Shown here one piece after another: positions 1-8,326 of a stretch of DNA of 64,000 bases. Within the stretch, counting starts at the first letter, position 1, and each line of letters starts with the position of its first letter. Both the position numbers and the translations under genes were made by a program. Location: positions 186,001-250,000 of the forward strand of contig NZ_KB899667.1 in the NCBI RefSeq assembly GCF_000378385.1, in the 5' to 3' direction. Below the pieces are notes generated by a model. It made no database searches. It saw only the letters and a list, made by a program, of their open reading frames with translations, and had not been told where the DNA came from. Source of the stretch: Paenibacillus daejeonensis DSM 15491. GTDB taxonomy: Bacteria; Bacillota; Bacilli; Paenibacillales; Paenibacillaceae.

Positions 1-36
1 AGCATACTTCCAATACGCGAAAGGCTTTGAACTCAT
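1..36 (-). CDS. Start of an unidentified gene leaving the left edge
   Basis: Only 12 codons are visible, reading MSSKPFAYWKYA from an ATG at 36-34. A GAAAGGG ribosome binding site lies a few bases upstream on the minus strand, and the ATG follows the terminator of a T-box leader. The gene is therefore probably an aminoacyl-tRNA synthetase, an amino acid biosynthesis gene or an amino acid transporter, but 12 residues are too few to name it. Confidence 0.5.
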   Translation of the reverse strand, partial: MSSKPFAYWKYA

Positions 37-84
37 GGGGGCACCCTTTCTAAAACAGATTTATGTCTTCAAGAAGACAAAATC

Positions 85-126
85 AAAAAAAAATCACCTC
101 CCGGGAATAGGAATTCCCGGGGGCGA
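85..126 (-). terminator. T-box terminator hairpin
   Basis: On the minus strand, TCGCC plus CCCGGGAAT pairs with ATTCCCGGG plus GGTGA, followed by a run of nine T (plus-strand A85-A93). This is the terminator half of the T-box switch. Confidence 0.85.
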
Positions 127-346
127 TTGGATCGCGGTGCCACCCCAAGTTCGCACATGTGTTGCCACATGAGCCTTTGTGAGTACATGAGTATACTCGT
201 GCTCGATAACAGAAGCACCTGTCACATCATCCCTGAGTTCGTTTCGATGTGCTGCTCAGAGCCTTGGTTCAACAAGTGATCTATACTCCTTTTCAGCTAC
301 CGGAGCTCTCTGAGATACATCAGCCTGTTTACTCTTCTCTTCATCG
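85..346 (-). promoter_or_regulatory. T-box riboswitch leader
   Basis: Read on the minus strand, the leader has the usual order: GCGATGAAGAG near its start, AGAGAG, an apical CTCC/GGAG stem, a specifier region around TTGAACCAAGG, and the T-box core GGGTGGCACCGCGA at 145-132. A strong terminator hairpin follows at 126-94, then nine T. T-boxes sense uncharged tRNA and switch on synthetase or amino acid genes. The tRNA-end pairing bases read TGGC, which fits a G discriminator (Asn, Asp, Ser, Trp, Gln or Glu). The specifier triplet is ambiguous by eye (CCA, ACC, AAC and CAA overlap), so the amino acid is not assigned. A weak -10 (TATCCT at 357-352) precedes it. Confidence 0.85.
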
Positions 347-405
347 CATTTAGGATACGTTACCATGAATTACTTTTAAAGTAAATGAATTTTTGGTGAG
401 AGTGA

Positions 406-1272
406 TTAGTATTGTTCAGGCCCGGGGGTAGAGCGTAACCGGCTGCGTGGCTTGACGGATCGGAGCTTAAGATCGGCCGCATACTCATGGGACGCATTCC
501 CCTGGTGGGCGCCAGCCCGCCAGCCGACCTGCATCTCCGGCAGCAGCCGCCAATAACGCTTGGGCATGTGGGAGGCGCGTAGCTTGTGGTTGCGGCGCTC
601 CCGGATGCCGACGGCATTATAGAATCCCTTCCAGAGCCTGCGGTATTTTTCTTCGGCTTCATCTGGCTCAGGCGGTGCCCATTCATCCAAGGGGATGATC
701 TCGTACCGGCCCGGGCGATGGACAATTGCCTGTCTGTGGGTCTGATCATAGATCAGAAACGTCTCGTTGCGGTACCGTTCGCAGAAATGCTCGGCAATCT
801 GAGACAACACTTCGTTTCGTGGTTCAATGATCGCAGCCATCACCGAACCGTACACCGAGAACCGGAGAAACGCCAGATAATCATGGCTCTCCCGGCGCAG
901 CTGCTGAATCGCCTTGCCCAGCGCATGCACCGTGTCATCCGCCAGTCTGTCCATCACTGTGGGACCGTGCGTATAGCCCAGACGCAGGAAGCGGAGCAGC
1001 AGCAGCTCCTTATCCGCCACACAGGTCAAGAAGCCGAGGCGGATCCACTCCGTGGCCTCCGGTCCCATCTTCTCCGGCATCGACCGCCGTACGCGAGCCG
1101 CCTTCTCGGGATCGGTCTCGATCCACTTGGCTTCCAGCAGCAGACCCTGGGGGTCCTCCGCCGAGTGAATGGCGATCGGCATCTCCTTCCACAGATAGCT
1201 CTCGAACACGCAGCACAGCCAGCCGTCGAAGGTCCCGTCATATTGGTAGGCGAGGGAGGTCGTCCTGGTCAT
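406..1272 (-). CDS. DUF4130 / TIGR03915-type putative DNA repair protein
   Basis: This 288-residue protein has the YQYDGTFDGWLCCVFESY start that is typical of the DUF4130 family (uracil-DNA-glycosylase-related fold), which is regularly encoded beside a radical SAM partner. The ATG at 1272 was chosen because AGGAAGGAG sits about 8 bases upstream; a longer frame to 1305 lacks such a site. It starts 17 bp after the stop of the radical SAM gene, so the two form an operon under the LexA box at 2629-2642. The family is believed to act with the radical SAM enzyme on DNA damage, but the reaction is not established. The last 30 residues are arginine/serine-rich and look unconserved. Confidence 0.85.
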   Translation of the reverse strand: MTRTTSLAYQYDGTFDGWLCCVFESYLWKEMPIAIHSAEDPQGLLLEAKWIETDPEKAARVRRSMPEKMGPEATEWIRLGFLTCVADKELLLLRFLRLGYTHGPTVMDRLADDTVHALGKAIQQLRRESHDYLAFLRFSVYGSVMAAIIEPRNEVLSQIAEHFCERYRNETFLIYDQTHRQAIVHRPGRYEIIPLDEWAPPEPDEAEEKYRRLWKGFYNAVGIRERRNHKLRASHMPKRYWRLLPEMQVGWRAGAHQGNASHEYAADLKLRSVKPRSRLRSTPGPEQY

Positions 1273-1289
1273 ATCGATGCTCTCCTTCC

Positions 1290-2594
1290 TCAGCCCTGCA
1301 GCCAAGAGGAGCCACCAACGCGCAGAGCCGAGAATTGCTGGTCGTCGAACAGCGACAATTGCTCCGGCTGGGATTGCGGCAACGCGGTTTCTCCTCCAGA
1401 CATCAGTGTCCGGATCAGCGTATGCTCGCCGACTTTTATTCCGTCCAGCAGCTTGCCCCGGCAGGTAATGAAGAAGCGGGCCCGCTTCAGGACGACCCCG
1501 AGCTTCTTAAGCGCTTGGAAATCGAGCGCCCCCGCCCGGCGCGCTCTTACAATACGCTGGGCGCTGCGGACGCCAATACCGGGTACGCGCAGCAGCATTT
1601 CGTACGGTGCACTATTGATCTCTACGGGGAATTGCTCCCGGTTATGAATAGCCCAACTCGATTTGGGGTCCAGAAGCGGGTGAAAGTTGGGGTTCTGCTC
1701 ATTCAGCAGCTCTTCCGCTCGAAAGCCGTAGAAGCGAAGCAGCCAATCCGCCTGGTACAGCCGGTGTTCCCGCAACAAGGGAGGCTTGGTGTCCAGCGAC
1801 GGCAGCAGCGAGTCCTCCACGACTGGTGTATACGCCGAGAAGAAAACGCGCCTCAGATTATAGTTCTTGTACAGCCCCTGCGTCAGCATCATAATCTGGT
1901 GGTCGCTGTCTGGCGTTGCTCCGACGATCATCTGGGTGCTCTGGCCAGCGGGTGCAAACTTGGGGGTGTGATTATATTTAACAAGATCGGCGCGGTTCTC
2001 GTGGATTCGCTCACGAATGACGCCCATTGGCTTCAGAATCGACGTCTTGCTCTTGTCGGGAGCAAGCTTGGCCAGGCTGTCCTGGGAAGGGAGCTCAATG
2101 TTGACGCTCATCCGGTCTGCGAGCAGACCGAGCCGGGACAACAGCTTCTCATCCGCGCCGGGAATGGCCTTGACGTGGATATAGCCGGTGAAATGGTATT
2201 CGTAGCGCAGCAGCTCCAGAGCGGCAATCAACTGCTCCGTGGTGTAGTCGGCATTGCGCATAATGCCAGAGCTGAGGAACAGCCCCTCTATATAATTGCG
2301 ACGGTAGAATTGCATTGTTATATCGGCAAGCTCCTGTGGTGTGAAGGCGGCTCTGCGAATCGGGTTGGACTTGCGGTTGACGCAGTAGGCGCAGTCGAAG
2401 GTGCAGCCATTAGTCATGAGAACTTTGAGCAGCGAGATGCAGCGTCCGTCCGATGAGAAGCTGTGGCAGATGCCCATCCCGGCCCCGCTGCCCATGCCGG
2501 GGCCTTCGCCCTTGCGGCGGGAGCCGCTGGAGGTACAGGCAACATCGTACTTGGCTGAGGCGGTGAGGATTTCTAGTTTGTCCATTACATCCAT
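1290..2594 (-). CDS. Putative DNA modification/repair radical SAM protein
   Basis: 434 residues. The radical SAM cluster motif CxxxCxxC is at C64, C68 and C71, preceded by a glycine-rich segment and a further Cys pair (C43, C52). A helix-hairpin-helix stretch near residues 350-375 (PGIGVRSAQRIVRAR) suggests DNA binding. This fits the TIGR03916-type family of putative DNA modification/repair radical SAM proteins, which pairs with DUF4130, as here. Start: ATG at 2594, with GGAGGAG 7-8 bases upstream. Promoter TTGACT-18-TATAAT with a perfect LexA box inside predicts SOS induction. The chemistry is unknown. Confidence 0.88.
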   Translation of the reverse strand: MDVMDKLEILTASAKYDVACTSSGSRRKGEGPGMGSGAGMGICHSFSSDGRCISLLKVLMTNGCTFDCAYCVNRKSNPIRRAAFTPQELADITMQFYRRNYIEGLFLSSGIMRNADYTTEQLIAALELLRYEYHFTGYIHVKAIPGADEKLLSRLGLLADRMSVNIELPSQDSLAKLAPDKSKTSILKPMGVIRERIHENRADLVKYNHTPKFAPAGQSTQMIVGATPDSDHQIMMLTQGLYKNYNLRRVFFSAYTPVVEDSLLPSLDTKPPLLREHRLYQADWLLRFYGFRAEELLNEQNPNFHPLLDPKSSWAIHNREQFPVEINSAPYEMLLRVPGIGVRSAQRIVRARRAGALDFQALKKLGVVLKRARFFITCRGKLLDGIKVGEHTLIRTLMSGGETALPQSQPEQLSLFDDQQFSALRVGGSSWLQG

Positions 2595-2619
2595 ACGATT
2601 CTCCTCCTTACATATCCAT

Positions 2620-2649
2620 ATTATATTACGAACATACGTTCGAAGTCAA
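2620..2649 (-). promoter_or_regulatory. SigA promoter with LexA box
   Basis: On the minus strand, -35 TTGACT (2649-2644) and -10 TATAAT (2625-2620) are 18 bp apart. The spacer holds the perfect palindrome CGAACGTATGTTCG (2629-2642), which matches the Bacillus LexA/DinR box CGAAC-N4-GTTCG. LexA bound here would block the promoter until the SOS response. Confidence 0.85.
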
Positions 2650-2769
2650 AGGCAGTTTGTGGGCAAATGGCCTCAAAAATCCGGGACATATGATTTCTTT
2701 TGCCGGGAGAGGGTAAGGGGGTATAAGTTGCCAAGGATGGCTTCAAATTCAAAAAGAGGGTGATGACGC

Positions 2770-3348
2770 ATGAAAAAGCAAATCTTCGTCGTACTTCTTG
2801 CCGGGATGCTGCTGGCTGGATGCGGCAACGCCACGGATGGCAATAATACGCAGGATACTACTCCACCGGCTGATACAGGAACCAACACGCCGCCACCTCC
2901 GCCGCCGGAGGATGAGACGCCGCCTGTGGAAGAGCCTGCACCGGATAATACGGCAGGGGAGAATGGGACTAACGATACTGGCGCTGCCGGCAGCCAGGCG
3001 GAATACCGCGCGATGCTGGATGATATTGAGGCCAACATGGACGACGTCGAGGCGATGTATGAAGAGGGCACGACCGCTTCCATGCGCGAAGCCGCAGGCG
3101 AGGAGTTCCAGCGCTGGGACGACGCGTTAAATGAGATTTATATGACGCTTGAGGAACAGCTGTCCGATGTCGAGATGGATCAACTGCGCGAGGAGCAGCG
3201 GGAATGGACCGCGTTGCGTGATGAACAAGCAGAAGAAGAAGCGGCAGGTTCAGAAGGTGGCACCTTGCAGCCCGTCGAACAGATGATGGCCATGGCCAGT
3301 ATGACCAAAGAACGTTGTTATGAGCTTGTAGATACGTATATGTCTTAA
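2770..3348 (+). CDS. Lipoprotein with LprI-like (DUF1311) domain
   Basis: 192 residues. A lipoprotein signal peptide ends in LLAGC (C18), so the protein is anchored to the outer face of the membrane. A low-complexity Pro/Thr/Glu linker covers about residues 28-70. The C-terminal part (about 78-192) has the RWDDALNEIY, EEQREW and ERCYEL pattern of lysozyme-inhibitor LprI-like DUF1311 proteins. The start has a GAGGGTGATG ribosome binding site. It stands alone, followed by a hairpin at 3361-3396. The role is unproven; lysozyme inhibition is known only for some distant relatives. Confidence 0.7.
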   Translation: MKKQIFVVLLAGMLLAGCGNATDGNNTQDTTPPADTGTNTPPPPPPEDETPPVEEPAPDNTAGENGTNDTGAAGSQAEYRAMLDDIEANMDDVEAMYEEGTTASMREAAGEEFQRWDDALNEIYMTLEEQLSDVEMDQLREEQREWTALRDEQAEEEAAGSEGGTLQPVEQMMAMASMTKERCYELVDTYMS

Positions 3349-3360
3349 CGGACAGACGAA

Positions 3361-3396
3361 CTAGCCCCGCCCTCTATCCTAGAGGTGCGGGGCTAG
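3361..3396 (+). terminator. Hairpin after the LprI-like gene
   Basis: CTAGCCCCGC-CCTCTA pairs with TAGAGG-t-GCGGGGCTAG around a 3-nt loop. The stem is long and GC-rich, but no clear T-run follows on either strand. It may serve both the plus gene before it and the convergent cueP gene. Confidence 0.6.
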
Positions 3397-3445
3397 CTGC
3401 GTCATGCAGTCCAATTGGCTTGAGTAGAAGAGGAGGCGTACCGTG

Positions 3446-3994
3446 CTAGCTCAGCTGCATCGTTGTAATACAGGTGGGATCCTCATCAAAGCTGGAGATC
3501 ACAGCGTCAGCGCTTCTTCCATCCTGAGTAATGCTGATCTTGAAACTCTGATCCCGCGGCAGCCAGAGGTCAATAAACCCGTTCGGATGCGAGAGCATCT
3601 GTTCATCAACAAGGACTCGGCCGGTATCATCAACAACATAAACTGCGAAGGCTTCCCCCGCCAGTTCCCCCTGACAGCCAGCCAGGTTATGAATAGCACA
3701 GGGGTGTGTGTCCTGCAGATACGGAGCGATTGAGACAAAAAACGATTCGGCAGGCAGCGCGAAAACATTTTGGGCATCATCACCGGAAATCAGGGTGAGT
3801 TGTCTGGCATCAATGGAGGCGCTTCGTGCCGGCAGTATGCCTGAACTGAGCTGCTCAACAACCTGTTTCACATCAGTTGGCAATGCAGGGGATGCTTGCT
3901 GCTGGAGGGCCGGCTGTGATTGCTGTGCCACGAGCCAGTAGATCCCAACGGCTAGTACCACAATCCCCAGTATTACGAATCGAGAGGTTTTCAT
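3446..3994 (-). CDS. cueP: CueP-family metal-binding protein
   Basis: 182 residues from the ATG at 3994, which has AAGGAGGG upstream; the longer frame to 4060 has no site. A single hydrophobic segment (about residues 6-23) acts as signal or anchor. The CueP signature is clear: VSIAPYLQ-THPC (H97, C99), GCQGE (C107), NGFIDLWLPRD and TCITTMQL (C175). In Salmonella CueP is a periplasmic copper-binding protein that helps supply SodCII; Gram-positive relatives are membrane-tethered. The three conserved cysteines are present. No copper regulator is next to it, so its control cannot be read here. Confidence 0.87.
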   Translation of the reverse strand: MKTSRFVILGIVVLAVGIYWLVAQQSQPALQQQASPALPTDVKQVVEQLSSGILPARSASIDARQLTLISGDDAQNVFALPAESFFVSIAPYLQDTHPCAIHNLAGCQGELAGEAFAVYVVDDTGRVLVDEQMLSHPNGFIDLWLPRDQSFKISITQDGRSADAVISSFDEDPTCITTMQLS

Positions 3995-4211
3995 TCCGCT
4001 TTCCCTCCTTATCATGTAAGACTGTCCGGATGACTTTCTTTTTAGAGCATAGCATGTCATGCCGGCTCAGGATGTGAGGAAACGCACAAGGACTTGCGAT
4101 TCGCCCGGGCCAGACCTGCCTGGTAATAGCGAATAAGTTTTCGGGGCCCCGGCGCAATATCTGGCTAAACATTGCCCCTGATGAATCGCCATTTTGGGTC
4201 CATGGTACGAT

Positions 4212-4225
4212 GGCATTTAAATGCC
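4212..4225. repeat. 14-bp perfect palindrome
   Basis: GGCATTTAAATGCC lies about 40 bp before the beta-propeller gene, in the divergent region between it and cueP. It could be an operator. No partner copy was found in the window. Confidence 0.4.
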
Positions 4226-4268
4226 TTTTCTATAAACTGGAAATATCGCATCAGACAGGAGGATGAGG

Positions 4269-5573
4269 ATGAACTGGTTGCAGGAGGAAACGGCACAGAC
4301 CTGGCGTGAGGAAGGCAAGCGTTATGCAGGAGATGTCAATGAATATGTGCGCATCGGTATGGAGACGGACTGGGAGCTGGAGGAGCAGATTGAGGATGAC
4401 GCTCGTCCGCCACTGGCTCATAAGGCGGTGAAGATGATTGTCGCTGCCAATGAGGCGGGTGAGGTGGACAAGCTGCGTGAGTACCTGCCACCGGCGACTT
4501 GGCCCTTGACGGAGGCCTTCAAGGACGAGACTCAGAGCATCAAACCACTCTTCGTCTGGCCCAACGGGGAAGTCCTTGTACGGACGGGGGCCTCTTGGGA
4601 ACCGAATACATTGGTTATAGCGGGAGAGGAACGCGCTCGGAAGCTCTCCGGCATTGCTATGGCAGGCGGCTCCAATGATGGAGTCTATCTGGCGGTATCG
4701 GAGGGCTCCGGCATTCGTGTCCTTAAACAGCCGGATACTACTCTTGCAGGAGAAGAGGTCTTCTCGCTGACTTGGGAGACATTCCGCTCGCAGGTGCAGG
4801 AGCAGTTGGGGGACGTGACATCACTGGCTAATGAAGAGGAGCCGGAAGGTCGCATGGAGCAGTTGATTCCTTTTGACCACGGACAGCAGGTTCTGCTCGT
4901 CAGTATGCAGGGAATCTACCAGCTGCGGGCCAATGGGCAGGTGTTGGTACTCTATCCTTCCCAGGAGAGCATGCAGAAGTGGAAGCTGGATGAGGTCCAT
5001 GTAGACATGGTTCACGGCGCGGTCTCGCCGGATGGGCGCTGGCTCGCCTATGGCGGGCAAGACAGCGATCATTTGCTGGAGGATTGGGAGCAGGGGGTCC
5101 GGCACGAATACGAGCCGCAGTCCAGTTACCCGCACTTCAGTCTGTTCTCTGCGGACGGCAGCCACGTATGGTTCAACGCCTGCCATTTCTATAATGGTGA
5201 CACGATAACCATCCCCCTTGCTGAGGCAGACAGCCTTGCAGGAGAGGATGAGCAGACGGTGGTGAACCATGAGATGCGCGTCTATGCCGGGGTGGCGTAT
5301 GGTGATGGTTGTATCCTTGGTGATGCCTACGGCTACCTGCGGTATCTCTCGAATGAGGGGACGGAGCACTGGCGTTATTTTGTCGGAGGAACGCTCTCGG
5401 GTTTGCACCTGAGTATCGATGGGCGCGAGCTGCATGTCGGCACCTATGCAGGCATGCTGCACCGCATCGACCTGACGAATTCCAAGCGCAGCGACTATGA
5501 GATTGGCACTGGCACGATTCGCGAGACCGGACGCTGGCTGCTCTGGAAGAACTACGAACCGTTGCGGTGGTAG
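4269..5573 (+). CDS. Beta-propeller (WD40/PQQ-like) protein of unknown function
   Basis: 434 residues with no signal peptide or membrane segment, so probably cytosolic. From about residue 95 the protein has repeating short strands with motifs such as SPDGRWLAYGG, FSADGSHVWF and LSIDGRELHVGTYAG, as in WD40/quinoprotein-like propellers. The first 90 residues are helical and acidic. The second ATG (4269) was preferred because GGAGG at 4258-4262 is 6 bases away; it touches the first ATG (4263). It stands alone between cueP and a convergent SDR gene. No enzyme motif was recognised. Confidence 0.65.
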   Translation: MNWLQEETAQTWREEGKRYAGDVNEYVRIGMETDWELEEQIEDDARPPLAHKAVKMIVAANEAGEVDKLREYLPPATWPLTEAFKDETQSIKPLFVWPNGEVLVRTGASWEPNTLVIAGEERARKLSGIAMAGGSNDGVYLAVSEGSGIRVLKQPDTTLAGEEVFSLTWETFRSQVQEQLGDVTSLANEEEPEGRMEQLIPFDHGQQVLLVSMQGIYQLRANGQVLVLYPSQESMQKWKLDEVHVDMVHGAVSPDGRWLAYGGQDSDHLLEDWEQGVRHEYEPQSSYPHFSLFSADGSHVWFNACHFYNGDTITIPLAEADSLAGEDEQTVVNHEMRVYAGVAYGDGCILGDAYGYLRYLSNEGTEHWRYFVGGTLSGLHLSIDGRELHVGTYAGMLHRIDLTNSKRSDYEIGTGTIRETGRWLLWKNYEPLRW

Positions 5574-5660
5574 AAGACAATGCCAATTATAACTGTAACA
5601 ACCTTTCCCCAAGACCCGGAAAAAACACTCTAATCCAGCAATAGTCGGCTCATTAAGAAT

Positions 5661-5702
5661 AGCCCGTTTCCACGTACAGTCAGCAGTACGGAGAAACGGG
5701 CT
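5661..5702. terminator. Hairpin between convergent genes
   Basis: AGCCCGTTTC pairs with GAAACGGGCT, with an inner GTAC/GTAC stem. It lies between the ends of the propeller gene (plus) and the SDR gene (minus) and probably serves both. No strong T-run is present. Confidence 0.6.
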
Positions 5703-5752
5703 GTTCGTGCGGTCTGGCAGCTTGGTCCGTGCTATCGGTGTTATCCGTGCTG

Positions 5753-6691
5753 TCAGTGCAGGATATGTGCGGGCAGCGGCGAGAAATCGAAGGTCACGCC
5801 GGTGCGTTCTTCGGAGATGCGCCATAGCTGGTGGGCGATCTTCTCGTCGAAGGCCAAGGGGACGGGGGCCTCCAGCACAGGATAGCCTTTCATTTTCATC
5901 CGGCCGCCGGGTCCGATGTATTCGCCGCCTTGCAGCTGCGGGTCCACCGCCGCGCGCAGTGTAGGCAGGGCGCCCATTACGGCATCCTGTCCGAACAGCC
6001 GGAAGAACAGCTTCACGCCGCCGGATGTGCGGTCCAGCTCGGTGCGGGCAAGACCGGGGTGTGCGGCGGTCGTAACCACATCGAGTCCGGCCTCTTTGAT
6101 GCGCCGGTCCAGCTCTAGGGTGAAGTACAGGTTTGCCAGCTTGCTGTCGCCATAAGCCTGCCAAGGCTTATACTTGCGCTCCTGCCAGTCAAGATCGTTC
6201 AGGTTCAGGTTACCCATCCGGTGGGCGGAGCTGGAGACGTTGACAATACGTGACCCGGGCGTTCCTTTCAAGTGTGTGAATAATCTCGCTGTCAGGGCAT
6301 AATGGCCAAAATGATTCGTGCCCATCTGCAGCTCAAAGCCCTGCTTGGTCTGACTGTAAGGCGGAATCATGACTCCCGCATTGTTAATGAGAAGGTCCAG
6401 GGACGTGTAAGACGAGGCGAAGCTCTCGGCAAAAGCGCGGACGCTATCGAGATCTGCCAGATCCAGGGGCATGACGTGAACGTCCGCATCCGGCTGACTG
6501 CTGCGAATCGCGGCCTTGGCCTTATTGCCCTTGTCTGCGCTGCGCACGGCAATAATGACAGTCGCACCCTTACGGGTTAACGCCTGGGCGGTTTCCAGTC
6601 CGAGCCCGCCGCTCGCTCCGGTGATGATGGCGATCTTTCCTGCTTGGGACGGAATCTGCGCTTCATCCCAGTTGCTCATCTGCTGCGTCAT
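5753..6691 (-). CDS. Short-chain dehydrogenase/reductase
   Basis: 312 residues. The Rossmann glycine motif TGASGGLG is at residues 24-31, then NNAG near 105, a Ser in the NVSSSAH strand and the catalytic YGDSK (Tyr-x3-Lys). This is a classical SDR, closest in feel to retinol-dehydrogenase-like and WW-domain-oxidoreductase-like members, which use NADP(H) for alcohol/ketone interconversion. The substrate is unknown. ATG 6691 was chosen (GGAGG 7 bases upstream); an in-frame GTG two codons earlier is too close to that site. Single-gene unit. Confidence 0.85.
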   Translation of the reverse strand: MTQQMSNWDEAQIPSQAGKIAIITGASGGLGLETAQALTRKGATVIIAVRSADKGNKAKAAIRSSQPDADVHVMPLDLADLDSVRAFAESFASSYTSLDLLINNAGVMIPPYSQTKQGFELQMGTNHFGHYALTARLFTHLKGTPGSRIVNVSSSAHRMGNLNLNDLDWQERKYKPWQAYGDSKLANLYFTLELDRRIKEAGLDVVTTAAHPGLARTELDRTSGGVKLFFRLFGQDAVMGALPTLRAAVDPQLQGGEYIGPGGRMKMKGYPVLEAPVPLAFDEKIAHQLWRISEERTGVTFDFSPLPAHILH

Positions 6692-6757
6692 AGACACGCC
6701 TCCTTAATGTTTTTGCTACTTACTATTATATTGGACGCACGGGCGCCAGAACAACCA

Positions 6758-6786
6758 AACGCCCCCGGCGGGGAGCCGGGGGCGTT
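6758..6786 (-). terminator. Terminator of the uracil permease gene
   Basis: AACGCCCCCGGC (6758-6769) pairs with GCCGGGGGCGTT (6775-6786). On the minus strand it is followed by a T-rich TTTGGTTGTT, just after the permease stop codon. Confidence 0.75.
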
Positions 6787-6809
6787 GTTAGACGTGTTAC
6801 CAGGTCAGC

Positions 6810-8108
6810 CTAGTGTCCCGCGCCCTCTTCATCGTTGGAGATACGCAGCACCTCGAAAAGCTTGAACAGCAGGCTGAAGAGGATGGCTACGACCGTAGCG
6901 AGGGCCATACCTGTCAGGGAGAAGTCCCCAAACTTTACCTCCACATGACTGAGTCCGGTGACGAGCACGATCGTCGTCAGAAACAGGTTGGTCGGCTTGC
7001 TATAGTCGACCTTGGCTTCGATCAGCATCCGCAGGCCGGATGCGGCGATGACGCCGAACAGTAGCAGCGACACGCCGCCCATGACCGCTTCGGGAATTCC
7101 AGCAACCAGTGCGGAGAATTTGCCCGAAAACGACAGCAGAATCGCGATAACAGCAGCGCCGCCGATGACGAAGGTTGAATAGACCCGGGTAATGGCGAGC
7201 ACGCCGATATTCTCACCGTAAGTGGTATTAGGCGTAGCTCCGACGAAGCCCGACACCATGGTCGAGAGGCCGTTACCCAGCATTGAACGGTGCAGGCCCG
7301 GATCCTTGGACAGATCTTTCTTCACGATATTGCCGGTCACGACGAGATGTCCGATATGCTCAGCAATAACCACGAGGGCCGCTGGTGCAATGGCGATAAT
7401 CGCTGTCCACTCGAAAACAGGCATTGTAAACGTGGGGGCCTGAATAATGCCTGCCTCGGCTACTTTTTCAAAATTCGTCAGTTTAAGCGGCATGGCAATC
7501 AAATAGCCTGCCACAATGCCGAACAGAATCGGGATGATTTTCATAAACCCGCGGAACAGAACCGATCCAAACACGGTAATGAGTAGCGTGATAGTCGACA
7601 GAAAGACGACTTTTCCGTCCATCGTCCACAGGTCGGGATCTACATCGGCTGGAGGAATCCAACCTGCCATCCGCGCTGCGACCGGTACCAATTCCAGACC
7701 AATGATTGCGACGATCGCCCCCATCGCAGCAGGGGGAAATACAATATCAATCCATTTTGTCCCTGCAACGGTGATAAGAAGCGCGACAGCTGTAAAGATA
7801 GCACCTGCAACGATAAAACCGCCTAGGGCCGCAGCGTACCCCCCGCCTGATGCACTAGCTACAACCGCTCCAGCAGGAGCAAGAAAAGCAAAGCTCGACC
7901 CCAGATAAGCCGGGATTTTGCCTTGGCACAGCCACAGGTAAAACAAGGTGCCGATGCCGTTCATCAGCAAACAGATCGCCGGATCAACGCCCAAAATATT
8001 AGGAACCAATACCGTCGAGCCAAACATCGCGAATAGATGCTGAAAGCTTAGCGGCAGGCTCTGCCGGAGGGGAGGTCGTTCATGAACCCCGATTTCTTTT
8101 CTAATCAT
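6810..8108 (-). CDS. uraA: Uracil/xanthine permease (NCS2 family)
   Basis: 432 residues and about 12-14 hydrophobic segments, as expected for NCS2 nucleobase:cation symporters in the inner membrane. The N-terminal LSFQHLFAMFGSTVLVPNIL motif and AYLGSSFAFLAP are typical of UraA/PyrP. The start at 8108 is supported by AAGGAG upstream; a longer frame to 8186 would begin upstream of the apparent transcription start. Promoter TTGCCA-17-TAGAAT lies at 8186-8158. No PyrR attenuator or purine riboswitch pattern is visible in the short leader, so pyrimidine control, if any, must act otherwise. Uracil is the most likely substrate, xanthine less so. Confidence 0.85.
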   Translation of the reverse strand: MIRKEIGVHERPPLRQSLPLSFQHLFAMFGSTVLVPNILGVDPAICLLMNGIGTLFYLWLCQGKIPAYLGSSFAFLAPAGAVVASASGGGYAAALGGFIVAGAIFTAVALLITVAGTKWIDIVFPPAAMGAIVAIIGLELVPVAARMAGWIPPADVDPDLWTMDGKVVFLSTITLLITVFGSVLFRGFMKIIPILFGIVAGYLIAMPLKLTNFEKVAEAGIIQAPTFTMPVFEWTAIIAIAPAALVVIAEHIGHLVVTGNIVKKDLSKDPGLHRSMLGNGLSTMVSGFVGATPNTTYGENIGVLAITRVYSTFVIGGAAVIAILLSFSGKFSALVAGIPEAVMGGVSLLLFGVIAASGLRMLIEAKVDYSKPTNLFLTTIVLVTGLSHVEVKFGDFSLTGMALATVVAILFSLLFKLFEVLRISNDEEGAGH

Positions 8109-8157
8109 GCTAAGATTCTCCTTCAAATAGGGTGCTATTGTTAGTATGCCCATTCGA

Positions 8158-8186
8158 ATTCTACCGACTTCACGCCAGCTTGGCAA
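8158..8186 (-). promoter_or_regulatory. SigA promoter of the uracil permease gene
   Basis: On the minus strand, TTGCCA (8186-8181), a 17-bp spacer and TAGAAT (8163-8158). An inverted repeat GCCAGCT/AGCTGGC (about 8174-8180 and 8212-8218) brackets the -35 side and could be an operator. Confidence 0.6.
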
Positions 8187-8246
8187 GGTAATTTATCACG
8201 TGAGCTGGCAATATTCCCGTCTTTTTTTACTGTGTAGAGCAAGCGG

Positions 8247-8311
8247 GTCATCAGAGTTGCCTTCAGAGTCATGAAACTGTGGTGTTCAACAGGCGCATGC
8301 TGCGCTATAGT
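8247..8311 (+). promoter_or_regulatory. System 1 operator and promoter of the yesM/yesN operon
   Basis: GTCATC at 8247 and GTCATG at 8268 form a direct repeat with 21-bp period. The 14-mer GTCATCAGAGTTGC (8247-8260) is identical to the one at 12244-12257. The -10 TATAGT is at 8306-8311, exactly 59 bp after the first half-site, the same as in front of the transporter operon. This is the architecture expected for an AraC-type response regulator (two turns of helix between half-sites). Confidence 0.72.
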
Positions 8312-8326
8312 AGTCTTGATATCCAC

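Noticed and set aside
4821-6164. A 447-codon minus-strand frame spanning the propeller gene end and the SDR gene
   Set aside because: It overlaps two real genes and the hairpin between them; its sequence is low complexity.
8109-8157. PyrR attenuator or purine riboswitch in front of the uracil permease
   Set aside because: The predicted leader is only about 40 nt and lacks the conserved sequences of either.
8141-8326. 61-codon minus-strand frame upstream of the uracil permease
   Set aside because: It covers the permease promoter and the system 1 operator and has no ribosome binding site.
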